Notes under the pieces: model-generated
What the model was told of the DNA's origin: nothing
Database searches by the model: none
Seen by the model: only the letters and a program-made list of their open reading frames with translations
In this document: positions 1 through 8,067 of the stretch, piece after piece
Layout of the letters: each line of letters begins with the position of its first letter
Position numbering within the stretch: the first letter of the stretch is position 1
Made by a program: the position numbers and the translations under genes
From: Pandoraea commovens
GTDB taxonomy: Bacteria > Pseudomonadota > Gammaproteobacteria > Burkholderiales > Burkholderiaceae
Assembly: GCF_902459615.1 (NCBI RefSeq)
Contig: NZ_CABPSA010000001.1
Coordinates: forward strand, 434,001 to 498,000
Reading direction: 5' to 3'
DNA: 64,000 bases

Positions 1-1
1 C

Positions 2-391
2 ATCGAGTTCGATCTGCCGAGTACGGGACGCCCGATCCCGTGGCTCTTCCGCGATGCAGGCAACGACATCGAGTACCACGCGCACGGCAACTTTCGGTGT
101 GCCGACGATGTGCTTGCCGGTGTGACGCTCGCCCGAAACGGCGGCGGCATTTTCCAGACCTACCGCTTCATCGTCGAAGCGGATCTCGCGTCGGGTCAAC
201 TCGTCGAGGTACTCGCCGATTACGCGGGACGTTCTCGCCCGGTGAGTCTGATGTACCCACACAGCAAGACGCTGCCGTCCCGCGCGCGGGTTTTCGTCGA
301 TTATTTGATGGAGACGCTTGCGCATTCATCCGCGCCGCGTAAGAGTGACGTACGCGCCGCAGCCGTATCCGAGCGCCCTCGCGCGGAATAG
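2..391 (+). CDS. LysR-family transcriptional regulator, C-terminal fragment
   Basis: The reading frame enters from the left edge and ends at a TAG at 389-391, so only the last 129 codons are present. The protein reads as the end of a LysR effector-binding domain: a stretch like PIPWLFRDAGNDIEYH, then a DDVLAGVTLARNGGGIFQ segment, then a LVEVLADYAGRSRPVSLMYPHSKTLPSRARVFVDYL ending. That last pattern is typical of the closing strand and helix of CrgA/PA0477-type LysR proteins. The N-terminal helix-turn-helix lies outside the window. The last 20 or so residues are Ala/Arg-rich and probably disordered. Which gene it controls cannot be told from here. An MFS gene follows on the same strand after 98 bases. 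Confidence 0.85.
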   Translation: MEFDLPSTGRPIPWLFRDAGNDIEYHAHGNFRCADDVLAGVTLARNGGGIFQTYRFIVEADLASGQLVEVLADYAGRSRPVSLMYPHSKTLPSRARVFVDYLMETLAHSSAPRKSDVRAAAVSERPRAE

Positions 392-489
392 ACTCGGCAC
401 ATGACCGTCGGCATGCAGCTTTCGCGCTGCTTGCCAACAGACGATGTCTGCACCGTGCCGCACACGCATCGCGAAATTCAGAGGCTTTT

Positions 490-1755
490 GTGAATCCCCC
501 GTCCGAATCCACTCCCCCGAGCGCCAGTTACACCGAACGCAACCATCCCTACTGGCAACGCAACCTCGCCATCTGTGTCTTCGGCTCGTTCACGACGCTT
601 GCCGGACTCAGCATGTTGCTGCCGTTCCTGCCGCTGTACGTCAAGCAACTCGGCGTGGCGCCGGAATCGGCAGTCATTCAGTGGTCCGGCGTCGCGTTCA
701 GTGCGACGTTTCTCGGCACCGCCGTAACCGCGCCGATCTGGGGACATCTGGCGGACCGCTTCGGGCGGCGGCCAATGCTGATTCGCGCCGCTGTGGGCAT
801 GGTGATCGTGACGTCGCTCATCGGTATTGCGCACAATGTTTATCAACTCGTCGCGTTGCGTTTGTTGACAGGGTTGATCGGCGGTTATGCGTCGGCCTCC
901 ACGGTGATGATCGGCACGCAAGCGCCGCGCGATCGTGCAGGCTGGGCGCTCGGCGTACTCTCGACCGGCGCACTTGCGGGGAACCTGATCGGCCCGCTGA
1001 TCGGCGGCCTGCTGCCGCCGTTGCTCGGCATTCGCGGTACGTTCTTCGCCTGTGCGGGCATGATCTCGATCACGGCGTTGCTCACCATCTTCGGCGTTCG
1101 CGAAGACTTCGACCGCATACGCGACAGCAAACGCAAAGCCGCACCGGGTACGACCGCGCCCATGCCCCGTGCGCGCGTGGGCATCATCGCCGCCATTCTG
1201 TTCACCGGCATGATGGTGCTGCTTGCCAACATGTCCATTGAACCGATCATTACCGTCTACATCGGACAGTTGGGTGTGGACGGTGCGCACCTCACGCGCG
1301 TGGCCGGTGTGGTGATGGCCAGCTCGGCGCTGGGCAGCATGTTGACGGCCGCGAAGCTCGGCGCGCTCGCGGACCGCGTAGGCAGTTGGCGCGTGATCGT
1401 CGGGTGTCTCATCGCGACCGCGCTGGTGATGATTCCACAGGCGTTCGTCACCGAATGGTGGCAACTGGCTGCGCTGCGCGTGCTGATGGGGATGACGCTG
1501 GCCGGTCTGCTGCCCGCGATCGGCAAGCTGGCGCGTCACGCCGTGGACGAGCGCAGCACTGGCAAGCTGCTCGGGTATCTGCAGTCGGCGCAATTCAGCG
1601 GGCAGGTCATCGGCCCGATCATCGGCGGCCAGATCGCCGTGGTGTTCGGACTCCCGGCGGTGTTCTTCATGACGGCGATCCTGCTCGTACTGTGCAGTGG
1701 GCTGGCCAACCGGGCGCGCACCCTCAGCGCCCGGCTCTCCCATCAACCCGCCTGA
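490..1755 (+). CDS. MFS multidrug efflux transporter, MdtG-like
   Basis: A 421-residue inner-membrane transporter with about twelve hydrophobic segments. It shares the MdtG/YceE pattern: a YWQRNLAICVFGSFTTLAGLSMLLPFLPLYV first helix, APIWGHLADRFGRRPMLIRAAVGM (the loop 2-3 MFS signature), and GTQAPRDRAGWALGVLSTGALAGNLIGPLIGG (motif C-like, typical of drug/proton antiporters). The start is a GTG at 490, because AGAGG lies about six bases upstream and the preceding codons do not look coding. Known MdtG homologues export drugs such as fosfomycin and deoxycholate; substrate specificity here is inference only. The gene converges on the next LysR gene with a gap of only five bases. Confidence 0.88.
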   Translation: MNPPSESTPPSASYTERNHPYWQRNLAICVFGSFTTLAGLSMLLPFLPLYVKQLGVAPESAVIQWSGVAFSATFLGTAVTAPIWGHLADRFGRRPMLIRAAVGMVIVTSLIGIAHNVYQLVALRLLTGLIGGYASASTVMIGTQAPRDRAGWALGVLSTGALAGNLIGPLIGGLLPPLLGIRGTFFACAGMISITALLTIFGVREDFDRIRDSKRKAAPGTTAPMPRARVGIIAAILFTGMMVLLANMSIEPIITVYIGQLGVDGAHLTRVAGVVMASSALGSMLTAAKLGALADRVGSWRVIVGCLIATALVMIPQAFVTEWWQLAALRVLMGMTLAGLLPAIGKLARHAVDERSTGKLLGYLQSAQFSGQVIGPIIGGQIAVVFGLPAVFFMTAILLVLCSGLANRARTLSARLSHQPA

Positions 1756-1760
1756 GCACT

Positions 1761-2744
1761 TCAGCGCCCCGTGCGTGCAGGACGTTCAGAACGTGTAGGA
1801 CGGCGGGCAGATGCCGACGCCGCCAGCGCCTCCTCGAGAAACGCCATCAGTGCTTGCAGACGTGCGGTGCGCCCGCGACGCGTCGGCACCAGCAGCGTGA
1901 CGGGTGCGCTGTCGAAGTCCCAGTCTGTGAGCACGCGCACGAGACGTCCCGCCGCCACGGCGTCGCGCGTGTCCCACTCGGAACGCAGCACCAACCCCAG
2001 CCCCTGCTCCGCCCACTCACGTGCGACGCTGCCGTCGTTGGTGGTATAGGCGGGCACCACGCGCACGCTGTCGCGTGCCGCGGCACGCCGAGACGTCGCG
2101 GGTGCCGCTTTGGCAGATGTCTTCGTGCGACGTCGGAACCGCCACAATGAAGCGTCCTCGTCGTTCTCCCGAATACAGATGCAGCGATGCTGTAGTAGCG
2201 CGTGCGGCTCAGTCGGCGTGCCGTGTCGTTGCAGATAGGCGGGACTCGCACACAGCCAGCGGTCGTTCGGCGCAAGCGGTCGGGCAATCCACGACGAATC
2301 GCGCACGGCGCCCACATGAATGACGGCGTCCGAGTCGTGCTTGTCCGGCCACGGGGTTTCACGCAGCTCCAGTTGCAGCTTCAGATCCGGATGCAATAGT
2401 CCGAAGCGCGCGAGCACCGGGGCCACGTGGTGCCGTCCGTAACCGAATGGGGCAGAAATGCGCAGCGTGCCGGTGAGACGTTTGTCTTCGCGTCGAAACG
2501 ACTCAGGCAGCGCGTCCAGTTGTGCGAGCAGCGCCGACCCTTCGCGGGCCAGACGCTCGCCTTCGGCCGTCAGGCTGAGCTGACGTGAGGTGCGTGTCGC
2601 GAGCGCCAGTCCGAGCAACGCTTCGAGTTTGCGCAGACGGGCGGACAATGCGGGCGGCGTCACATTGAGCATGCGCGCCGCCGCACTCAACGATGCCGAC
2701 TGCGACAGCGCCTCGATCAGACGCAGGTCTTCGATCTGGATCAT
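1761..2744 (-). CDS. LysR-family transcriptional regulator
   Basis: 327 residues. The N-terminus (IEDLRLIEALSQSASLSAAARMLNVTPPALSARLRKLEALLG) is a clear LysR winged helix-turn-helix. Residues from about 90 on form the periplasmic-binding-protein-like effector domain, of the CrgA-type subgroup (ISAPFGYGRHHVAPVLARFGLLHPDLKLQLELRE). It is transcribed divergently from the dehalogenase-like gene at 2852, and the 107-base gap contains an inverted repeat at 2767-2789. By the usual LysR rule it probably controls the divergent HAD/D-threonine-aldolase-type genes. The C-terminus is Arg/Ala-rich. The effector is unknown. Confidence 0.9.
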   Translation of the reverse strand: MIQIEDLRLIEALSQSASLSAAARMLNVTPPALSARLRKLEALLGLALATRTSRQLSLTAEGERLAREGSALLAQLDALPESFRREDKRLTGTLRISAPFGYGRHHVAPVLARFGLLHPDLKLQLELRETPWPDKHDSDAVIHVGAVRDSSWIARPLAPNDRWLCASPAYLQRHGTPTEPHALLQHRCICIRENDEDASLWRFRRRTKTSAKAAPATSRRAAARDSVRVVPAYTTNDGSVAREWAEQGLGLVLRSEWDTRDAVAAGRLVRVLTDWDFDSAPVTLLVPTRRGRTARLQALMAFLEEALAASASARRPTRSERPARTGR

Positions 2745-2766
2745 TCACCTGGGCTTAATGTTTGAT

Positions 2767-2789
2767 GTGCCGTAATTTAACCACGGCAC
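2767..2789. promoter_or_regulatory. Inverted repeat in LysR/HAD divergent promoter, candidate LysR operator
   Basis: GTGCCGT (2767-2773) and ACGGCAC (2783-2789) form a perfect 7-bp dyad around an A/T-rich 9-base spacer. It lies midway between the LysR start (2744) and the HAD start (2852). Position and symmetry fit a LysR recognition site, but binding is inferred. Confidence 0.5.
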
Positions 2790-2851
2790 GCCCTATCCTT
2801 CCTACACTGCGTCCAGTCATCTCACGCAAAATCACAACGAAAGAGGCTGTC

Positions 2852-3517
2852 ATGTCCGACATATCCCCCGCCCGCGAGACCGGCTGGCCGCGCGCCGTGC
2901 TCTTCGATCTTCTGACCGCGCTGCTCGACTCGTGGACCGTATGGAATCGCGCCGCCGGTAGCGAAACTGCTGGCCGGACGTGGCGCGCCGAGTATTTGCG
3001 GCGCACATACGGTTGCGGCGCATACGTGAGCTACGAACAACTGGTGCGTGAGGCGGCGGCGCACGTCGGCCTGCCGCCATCGGCACCTCTCGCACTCGAA
3101 GCCGAGTGGCTGACGCTTCCCGCCTGGGATGGCGCGCGCGAGTTGCTTCAGGCGCTTCGCCCGCACTGCAAACTGGGCGTCGTCACGAACTGTTCGAAGT
3201 CGCTCGGACATCAGGCAGCCGCGTTGCTCAGCATCGACTGGGATGTCGTCGTGACGTCGGAGGAAGCCGGGTTCTACAAGCCCGACCCGCGCCCGTACCG
3301 TCTCGCACTCGATAATCTCGGCGTGGACGCCGGCGATGCAGCCTTCGTCGCCGGTTCCGGTTACGACCTCTTCGGCACGTCGGCCGTTGGCTTGCGCACG
3401 TTCTGGCATAACCGTGTCGGCCTGTCCCGTCCTGACGGCGCACCCGCCCCCGACAGCGAAGCGCCTACGCTTGCACCTGCGCTCGACTGGCTTCGCCACT
3501 TCCACGCCACCGCCTGA
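2852..3517 (+). CDS. HAD-superfamily hydrolase, haloacid-dehalogenase type
   Basis: 221 residues, the normal size for type II 2-haloacid dehalogenases. AVLFDLLTALLDSW carries the HAD motif I aspartate; motif II is VVTNCS, the lysine motif is FYKPDPRPYRLAL, and an acidic motif III/IV occurs in DAAFVAGSGYDLFGTSAVGLRTFWHNR. I chose the ATG at 2852 because the frame upstream has no convincing coding character and AAGAGG lies about seven bases before it. It sits 11 bases ahead of the PLP enzyme gene, so they are probably co-transcribed. It may act on an amino-acid-derived substrate rather than a haloacid; this cannot be decided from sequence. Confidence 0.82.
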   Translation: MSDISPARETGWPRAVLFDLLTALLDSWTVWNRAAGSETAGRTWRAEYLRRTYGCGAYVSYEQLVREAAAHVGLPPSAPLALEAEWLTLPAWDGARELLQALRPHCKLGVVTNCSKSLGHQAAALLSIDWDVVVTSEEAGFYKPDPRPYRLALDNLGVDAGDAAFVAGSGYDLFGTSAVGLRTFWHNRVGLSRPDGAPAPDSEAPTLAPALDWLRHFHATA

Positions 3518-3528
3518 GATTCATCGCC

Positions 3529-4686
3529 ATGACTTCGATCCACAACGTTCCGCTCGCGTCGTTGCAAACGCTGGAAACGCCCGCCGCAGTTATCGACGTG
3601 CCGCGCATGCAGCACAACATCCGCCGCATGCAGTCTCGCATGGACGCGCTCGGCGTGCGATTCCGACCGCACGTCAAAACCAGCAAGTGCGTGGAGGTTG
3701 CGCATGCGCAGATCGAGGCAGGCGCGTCGGGCATCACGGTGTCCACACTCAAGGAAGCTGCGCGCTTCTTCGACGACGGCGTAACCGACATCCTCTATGC
3801 CGTGGGCATGGTGGCGAGCAAGTTGCCAGCCGCGCTGACGTTGCGTCGCCGGGGTTGCGATCTGAAGATCATCACGGACAGCGTGGCATCGGCGCAGGCA
3901 ATCGTCGCCTTCGGGGCCGAGTACGGCGAGACGTTCGACGTGTGGATCGAGATCGACACGGATGGACACCGCTCGGGCATCCGTCCCGATGAAGACGCGC
4001 TGATCGATGTCGCCCACGTGCTGCACGACGGCGGCGCGACGCTAGGCGGCGTCATGACGCACGCCGGATCGAGCTACGACTTCGACACACCCGAAGCGCT
4101 CGCCGCCATCGCCGAACAAGAGCGCGCGGGCTGCGTGCTGGCGGCGACGCGGCTGCGCGACGCCGGTCTGCCGTGTCCGGTTGTGAGCGTCGGCTCGACG
4201 CCCACCGCGCTCGCCGCCGAACATCTCGAAGGCGTGACGGAAGTCCGCGCCGGGGTGTATGTGTTCTTCGATCTGGTGATGCATAACGTTGGCGTGTGCA
4301 CGACTGACGAGTTGGCGCTGAGCGTGCTCACGACGGTGATCGGGCATCAGGCGGACAAAGGGTGGGCCATCGTCGACGCTGGCTGGATGGCCATGAGCCG
4401 CGACCGGGGCACGCAAAAGCAAAAGCGCGACTTCGGTTACGGGCAGGTGTGCCGAATCGACGGCAGCGTCGTGCCCGGTTACGTGCTGAGCGGTGCGAAT
4501 CAGGAACACGGCATTCTCTCGCATGAGGGCGAAGCCGACCCGGACATCGTGGCGCGCTTCCCCATCGGCACGCTGCTTCGCATTCTTCCGAATCACGCGT
4601 GCGCGACAGGCGCGCAGTTTCCCGAGTACCACGCCATCGATCCGGATCGCGATGTCGCAACGTGGCCGCGTCTGCATGGCTGGTAA
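3529..4686 (+). CDS. DSD1-family PLP enzyme (D-threonine aldolase / D-3-hydroxyaspartate aldolase type)
   Basis: 385 residues, matching the fold-type III D-threonine aldolase/DSD1 family. LETPAAVIDVPRMQHNIRRMQ leads to RFRPHVKTSKC, where K50 is the expected Schiff-base lysine. Further family signs are HAGSSYDF in the middle and VSVGSTPTA, which binds the PLP phosphate. The C-terminal beta domain ends NHACATGAQFPEYHAID, with the His/Cys pair that binds the divalent metal. The family cleaves D-3-hydroxy amino acids (for example D-threonine to glycine and acetaldehyde) or dehydrates them. The enzyme is cytoplasmic and probably co-transcribed with the HAD gene under the divergent LysR. The exact substrate is not determined. 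Confidence 0.88.
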   Translation: MTSIHNVPLASLQTLETPAAVIDVPRMQHNIRRMQSRMDALGVRFRPHVKTSKCVEVAHAQIEAGASGITVSTLKEAARFFDDGVTDILYAVGMVASKLPAALTLRRRGCDLKIITDSVASAQAIVAFGAEYGETFDVWIEIDTDGHRSGIRPDEDALIDVAHVLHDGGATLGGVMTHAGSSYDFDTPEALAAIAEQERAGCVLAATRLRDAGLPCPVVSVGSTPTALAAEHLEGVTEVRAGVYVFFDLVMHNVGVCTTDELALSVLTTVIGHQADKGWAIVDAGWMAMSRDRGTQKQKRDFGYGQVCRIDGSVVPGYVLSGANQEHGILSHEGEADPDIVARFPIGTLLRILPNHACATGAQFPEYHAIDPDRDVATWPRLHGW

Positions 4687-4720
4687 GCGTCGGGGCGTGT
4701 CTTAAGCACGCTGGCGATGC

Positions 4721-4741
4721 TTATGCCGCCTCGCGGCATAA
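4721..4741. terminator. Perfect 9-bp hairpin between PLP-enzyme and LLM genes
   Basis: TTATGCCGC (4721-4729), loop CTC, GCGGCATAA (4733-4741). There is no T-run after it, so it may be a weak terminator, a processing site, or an operator for the monooxygenase gene that starts 76 bases later. Confidence 0.4.
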
Positions 4742-4816
4742 CGTATCCCGATTTCCTTCGTTCACGGCGGGCCGTGCGCCCGCTACGCTCGCACTTTGCC
4801 TGTATGGAGTGCACTC

Positions 4817-5905
4817 ATGAGCGTAGAAATTATCGGGATGATCACGGCAGCGCCGGGGTCCGAAGTCGATCAACCCACGGGCGCAGCCGTCGACCCCACG
4901 TTCATTACGCGCATGGCGCAAGCGCATGAGACCGCCGGTTTCGACCGCGCACTCATCGGCTACTTCTCTAACGGCCCGGAAGGCAGTCTCGTCAGCAGTC
5001 ATGTCGCCGCCGCGACGCAACGGCTGGGCATTCTGCTCGCTTACCGTCCCGGGGTCATTGCAGCGCCGCTTGCGGCGCGTCAACTCGCCACGCTCGATCA
5101 GTTTTCACGCGGACGCGTGGCGCTGAACGTCGTCTCCGGCGGCAACGACGCCGACCTGCGTCGTGACGGCGACTTCCTCGATCACGATGCGCGCTACACC
5201 CGCACCGACGAATATCTCGACGCCCTCAAGCGCATCTGGACGGCTGACAGTCCGGTCGACTTCGACGGCGAGCACTATCGCTTCGAGCAAGCATCGCCTG
5301 CCGTACAGACGTGGCAGAAGCCGCACATTCCGATTTACTTCAGCGGCGCGTCCGACGCCGCCATCGACGTCGCGGCACGCCACGCCGATACGTACATGCT
5401 CTGGGGCGAGCCGCTCGACGCCGTCGAGTCGCTAATCAACCGCGTGCGCACCGCAGCCCAACGCCACGGCCGCACGCCGCGCTTCTCGATCTCGTTTCGC
5501 CCCATCGTCGCCGACACCGAAGAACAAGCATGGGCCCGGGCCGACGACGTGCTGCGTCAGGTCAAGGCAACGCGCGCGCGGCTTGGCCTTCGTACCGAAG
5601 CCCCGGAGAACGTCGGCTCACAGCGTTTGCTGGCCGCCGCCCAGCGCGGTGACGTCGTGGACGAACGTCTGTGGATGGGCGTAGCAAAAGCGACGGACGC
5701 GCGCTGGAATTCGACGGCACTCGTCGGGACCGCAGAACAGGTGGCGCAAGCGCTGGGGCGCTATTACGCGCTTGGCGTCGATACATTCCTGATTCGCGGG
5801 TTCGACCCGCTCGGAGACACGATCCGCTACGGCGAATCGCTGATTCCCGTTATCCGCCGCCATACCGCGGAACTCGACCGACAGCGCACGCCTCAGGCGG
5901 CGTGA
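4817..5905 (+). CDS. LLM-class flavin-dependent monooxygenase (alkanesulfonate monooxygenase SsuD-like)
   Basis: 362 residues of the bacterial-luciferase-like fold. Family signatures are DRALIGYFSNGPEGSLVSSHVAAATQRLGILLAYRPGVIAAPLAARQLATLDQFSRGRVALNVVSGGND, which matches the SsuD/NtaA flavin-binding core, and a C-terminal FLIRGFDPLGDTIRYGE. SsuD enzymes use FMNH2 and O2 to release sulfite from alkanesulfonates; related members attack other substrates. The ATG at 4817 has GGAG about eight bases before it. A sulfonate-type binding protein gene follows after 55 bases, which favours sulfonate or organosulfur use. No SsuE reductase, SsuB ATPase or SsuC permease lies nearby. Confidence 0.85.
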   Translation: MSVEIIGMITAAPGSEVDQPTGAAVDPTFITRMAQAHETAGFDRALIGYFSNGPEGSLVSSHVAAATQRLGILLAYRPGVIAAPLAARQLATLDQFSRGRVALNVVSGGNDADLRRDGDFLDHDARYTRTDEYLDALKRIWTADSPVDFDGEHYRFEQASPAVQTWQKPHIPIYFSGASDAAIDVAARHADTYMLWGEPLDAVESLINRVRTAAQRHGRTPRFSISFRPIVADTEEQAWARADDVLRQVKATRARLGLRTEAPENVGSQRLLAAAQRGDVVDERLWMGVAKATDARWNSTALVGTAEQVAQALGRYYALGVDTFLIRGFDPLGDTIRYGESLIPVIRRHTAELDRQRTPQAA

Positions 5906-5960
5906 TTCGCGTCGCGATTACTTTTCCTCGTCCTCTTTTCAATCGTTTTTCATAGGTGTC

Positions 5961-6974
5961 ATGATGTTGCTGCGCTGGATTCGTCGCGCCCGCTTTGCCC
6001 TTCCCGCCTTTTCTATTTTCACTTTCACTGCGTTCGGCGTCATGCACGTCGGCGTGGTGAACGCGCAAGGCGTCACGTTGCGTGTCGGGGATCAGAACTA
6101 CTACAACGTGCGGGCATCGATGGAGGCTTCGGGTGCGCTCGAAGGGGCGAACTATCAGGTCGAATGGAAACACTTCCAGTCGGCAGCGCCGGTGGCCGAA
6201 GGACTCAACGCCGGGGCGCTCGACCTCGGCTTCCTCGGCGATTCGGGCTTCCTGTTCCTCGCCGCGAAAGGCGCCCCCGTCAAGCTCATCGCCGTCTCGC
6301 GTCAGAACCCCGACACGATTGCATTACTTGTGCCGAAGGATTCGCCCGTCAAATCGATTCAGGATCTCAAGGGAAAGAAGGTCGCCTACTGGCCGGGCGC
6401 GTGGAGTCAGCAACTGACGCTGCGCGCGCTGGAGAAAGCCGGGCTTCCGACCGATTACGTCCAGTTCGTCAAGCTGATGCCGGTCGATGCTGCCGTCGCG
6501 CTGCCGAATGGCGCTATCGACGCGTTTCCCGTCTGGGAGCCGTATATCTCGCAGCAAGTGGTGCACAACGGTGCGCGTCCGATCATCACCGCGCGCAATC
6601 TGATGCCGGGACTGAGTAGCGTTGCCGCGTATGCACCGTCGGTCAGCGCAAAGCACGCGGCGATTGGGGACTTCCTCGCACGGCTGCAAAAGGCGCGTGC
6701 GTGGGTGGAGAGCCACAAGGAAGTGTATGCCGATCAATGGGCGAAGAAAGCCGGGCTGGATCGCGACGTCGCACGACACTGGATCGGTCAGGCTGGAATG
6801 ACGGTCGATGCCGTCGACAAGCAAGCCGTGGCCGACTATCAAGGCACGAGTGATTTCCTGACGCAAACCGGTGCACTGCCGAATCGCTTCGATGTGAGCA
6901 AGATCGTCGATACGTCGTTCAATACCGTGCTTGAGGCGAAGGGATCGGCGACGCGTCAAAGCGCGTCGCGATGA
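5961..6974 (+). CDS. ABC transporter periplasmic binding protein, aliphatic sulfonate/SsuA-like
   Basis: 337 residues with a signal peptide ending near VNAQG at about residue 37. The mature protein has the SsuA/NrtA/TauA pattern: LRVGDQNYYNVRASMEASGALEGANYQVEWKHFQSAAPVAEGLNAGALDLGFLGDSGFLF, then PKDSPVKSIQDLKGKKVAYWPG. Two consecutive ATG codons at 5961 and 5964 could start it. It follows the LLM monooxygenase, suggesting capture of the monooxygenase substrate. No cognate permease or ATPase is in this transcription unit, so it must borrow partners encoded elsewhere or have lost them. Confidence 0.88.
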   Translation: MMLLRWIRRARFALPAFSIFTFTAFGVMHVGVVNAQGVTLRVGDQNYYNVRASMEASGALEGANYQVEWKHFQSAAPVAEGLNAGALDLGFLGDSGFLFLAAKGAPVKLIAVSRQNPDTIALLVPKDSPVKSIQDLKGKKVAYWPGAWSQQLTLRALEKAGLPTDYVQFVKLMPVDAAVALPNGAIDAFPVWEPYISQQVVHNGARPIITARNLMPGLSSVAAYAPSVSAKHAAIGDFLARLQKARAWVESHKEVYADQWAKKAGLDRDVARHWIGQAGMTVDAVDKQAVADYQGTSDFLTQTGALPNRFDVSKIVDTSFNTVLEAKGSATRQSASR

Positions 6975-7005
6975 TCTGAGGTCCGGCATTGCAAGGACTC
7001 GGACA

Positions 7006-7029
7006 CAAGCCGCGTCGACAGGCGGCTTG
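7006..7029. terminator. Hairpin between convergent genes
   Basis: CAAGCCGC (7006-7013) and GCGGCTTG (7022-7029) pair perfectly over 8 bp with an 8-base loop, in the 62-base gap between two convergent genes. No clear T-run follows on either side, so termination strength is doubtful. Confidence 0.45.
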
Positions 7030-7036
7030 GGCTGAC

Positions 7037-7654
7037 TCATGTTCTCGATGTGTTCTGGAATCCGAGCGCCTTCCAGTACGCCTGCTCATCCGCCTTGAAG
7101 CGGCTAGGGCCCACGCCGTCGGAACTAATCTGGAACCCCACGGCAGCCGTCCCTTGAACCGCGATCGATAGGTTCGCAGTTACGGGCCTACCGTCCCCCT
7201 TGCCGACAGCGCCAGACCAGCGCCGAACGTCCGGCGGATTGTTCCCGTGTCGTGGCGACATCTTCGCCAAGCGGTCGCCCGGCATTCCGGCGGCATGTCC
7301 GGCGCCCGGCTGACCAGCGTCGTTCGGATGAAGGTTGGGGTCAAGCGGAGCCGAATAGCCATAGCCCTGATAGGAGGTGTTAGCGTTTTCAGTGGGCGTT
7401 GGAGCGTATGCGGGATGGTTCGAAGGGTAGTACGACGGCTGAGACGACGCCTGAGACGATGGCTGATACGACGGGGTGTAGGAGTAGTAAGGTGGGGTGT
7501 AGTCGTAGTGAGGCGCTTCGTACGAGTAGTCCACTTGACTGACCTTGAGCAAGCCACTGGCGACGCCATCTTTGGTCGGCGCTTGAGTCTGCGTTTCAGA
7601 CAAGACTAATGCGAGCGGCTGGACGCCCGTTGACGAGACTGTCGGAGGATTCAT
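7037..7654 (-). CDS. Orphan Tyr/Pro/Ser-rich protein, function unknown
   Basis: 205 residues from the ATG at 7654, which has GGAGA about seven bases upstream; a longer in-frame extension has no start signal and looks non-coding. I do not recognise the family. The N-terminus (MNPPTVSSTGVQPLALVLSE) is Ser/Thr/Pro-rich with no signal peptide. Residues 43-103 are highly biased, with 14 tyrosines in 61 residues amid Pro, Ser and Gln, in units such as YTPPYYSYTPSYQP. The C-terminal third (NLSIAVQGTAAVGFQISSDGVGPSRFKADEQAYWKALGFQNTSRT) looks like a folded segment. There is no cysteine and no membrane segment. It could be secreted, an adhesive or structural protein, or an effector; none of these is shown. 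Confidence 0.6.
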   Translation of the reverse strand: MNPPTVSSTGVQPLALVLSETQTQAPTKDGVASGLLKVSQVDYSYEAPHYDYTPPYYSYTPSYQPSSQASSQPSYYPSNHPAYAPTPTENANTSYQGYGYSAPLDPNLHPNDAGQPGAGHAAGMPGDRLAKMSPRHGNNPPDVRRWSGAVGKGDGRPVTANLSIAVQGTAAVGFQISSDGVGPSRFKADEQAYWKALGFQNTSRT

Positions 7655-8067
7655 GAGGGTTCTCCATCGGTGAGTGGAGATTCCACTCTGGCACCGATAG
7701 CGCACACCACTTTGCGTTACCACCCTCTGCCTTTGGTATTTGCGTACCGGACGCGGAAGGAGGCGTCCTCTCCCAACAAAACCTTGAGGCAACCGCTCAA
7801 GATCCTCGCTGGCAAGCGATGTACGACGCCCCTGCGTTGACTCAACCGTCCGGCCGACTAGTGCACCGATTTCGGCACGAGATTTGGCGCAGACCCGATC
7901 CTGAACCACGCCAGTGGTACATCGCTATAGCTGCGCTTTAGTGCCGCAGCTCCCTGCGCGCCGTGCGCGTGATGCTGCACACACTGCACCTCGCGGCCCG
8001 GTGCAAGACCCACCACTCAGCCATCATCACAGGCGGTGCCGTCGCGTGGTCGTCCCTGATAGGCAAC
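7655..8067. other. 413-base non-coding gap
   Basis: This lies between the orphan gene start and the LysR stop. Apart from the 7-bp dyad at 7672-7688 I see no convincing gene, RNA or repeat. The reading frames that cross it have unbiased, Arg-rich translations. Confidence 0.6.
7672..7688. promoter_or_regulatory. Perfect dyad upstream of the orphan gene
   Basis: GAGTGGA (7672-7678), spacer GAT, TCCACTC (7682-7688), 18 bases upstream of the orphan start codon. It could be an operator or a 5' leader hairpin for that gene. Confidence 0.4.
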
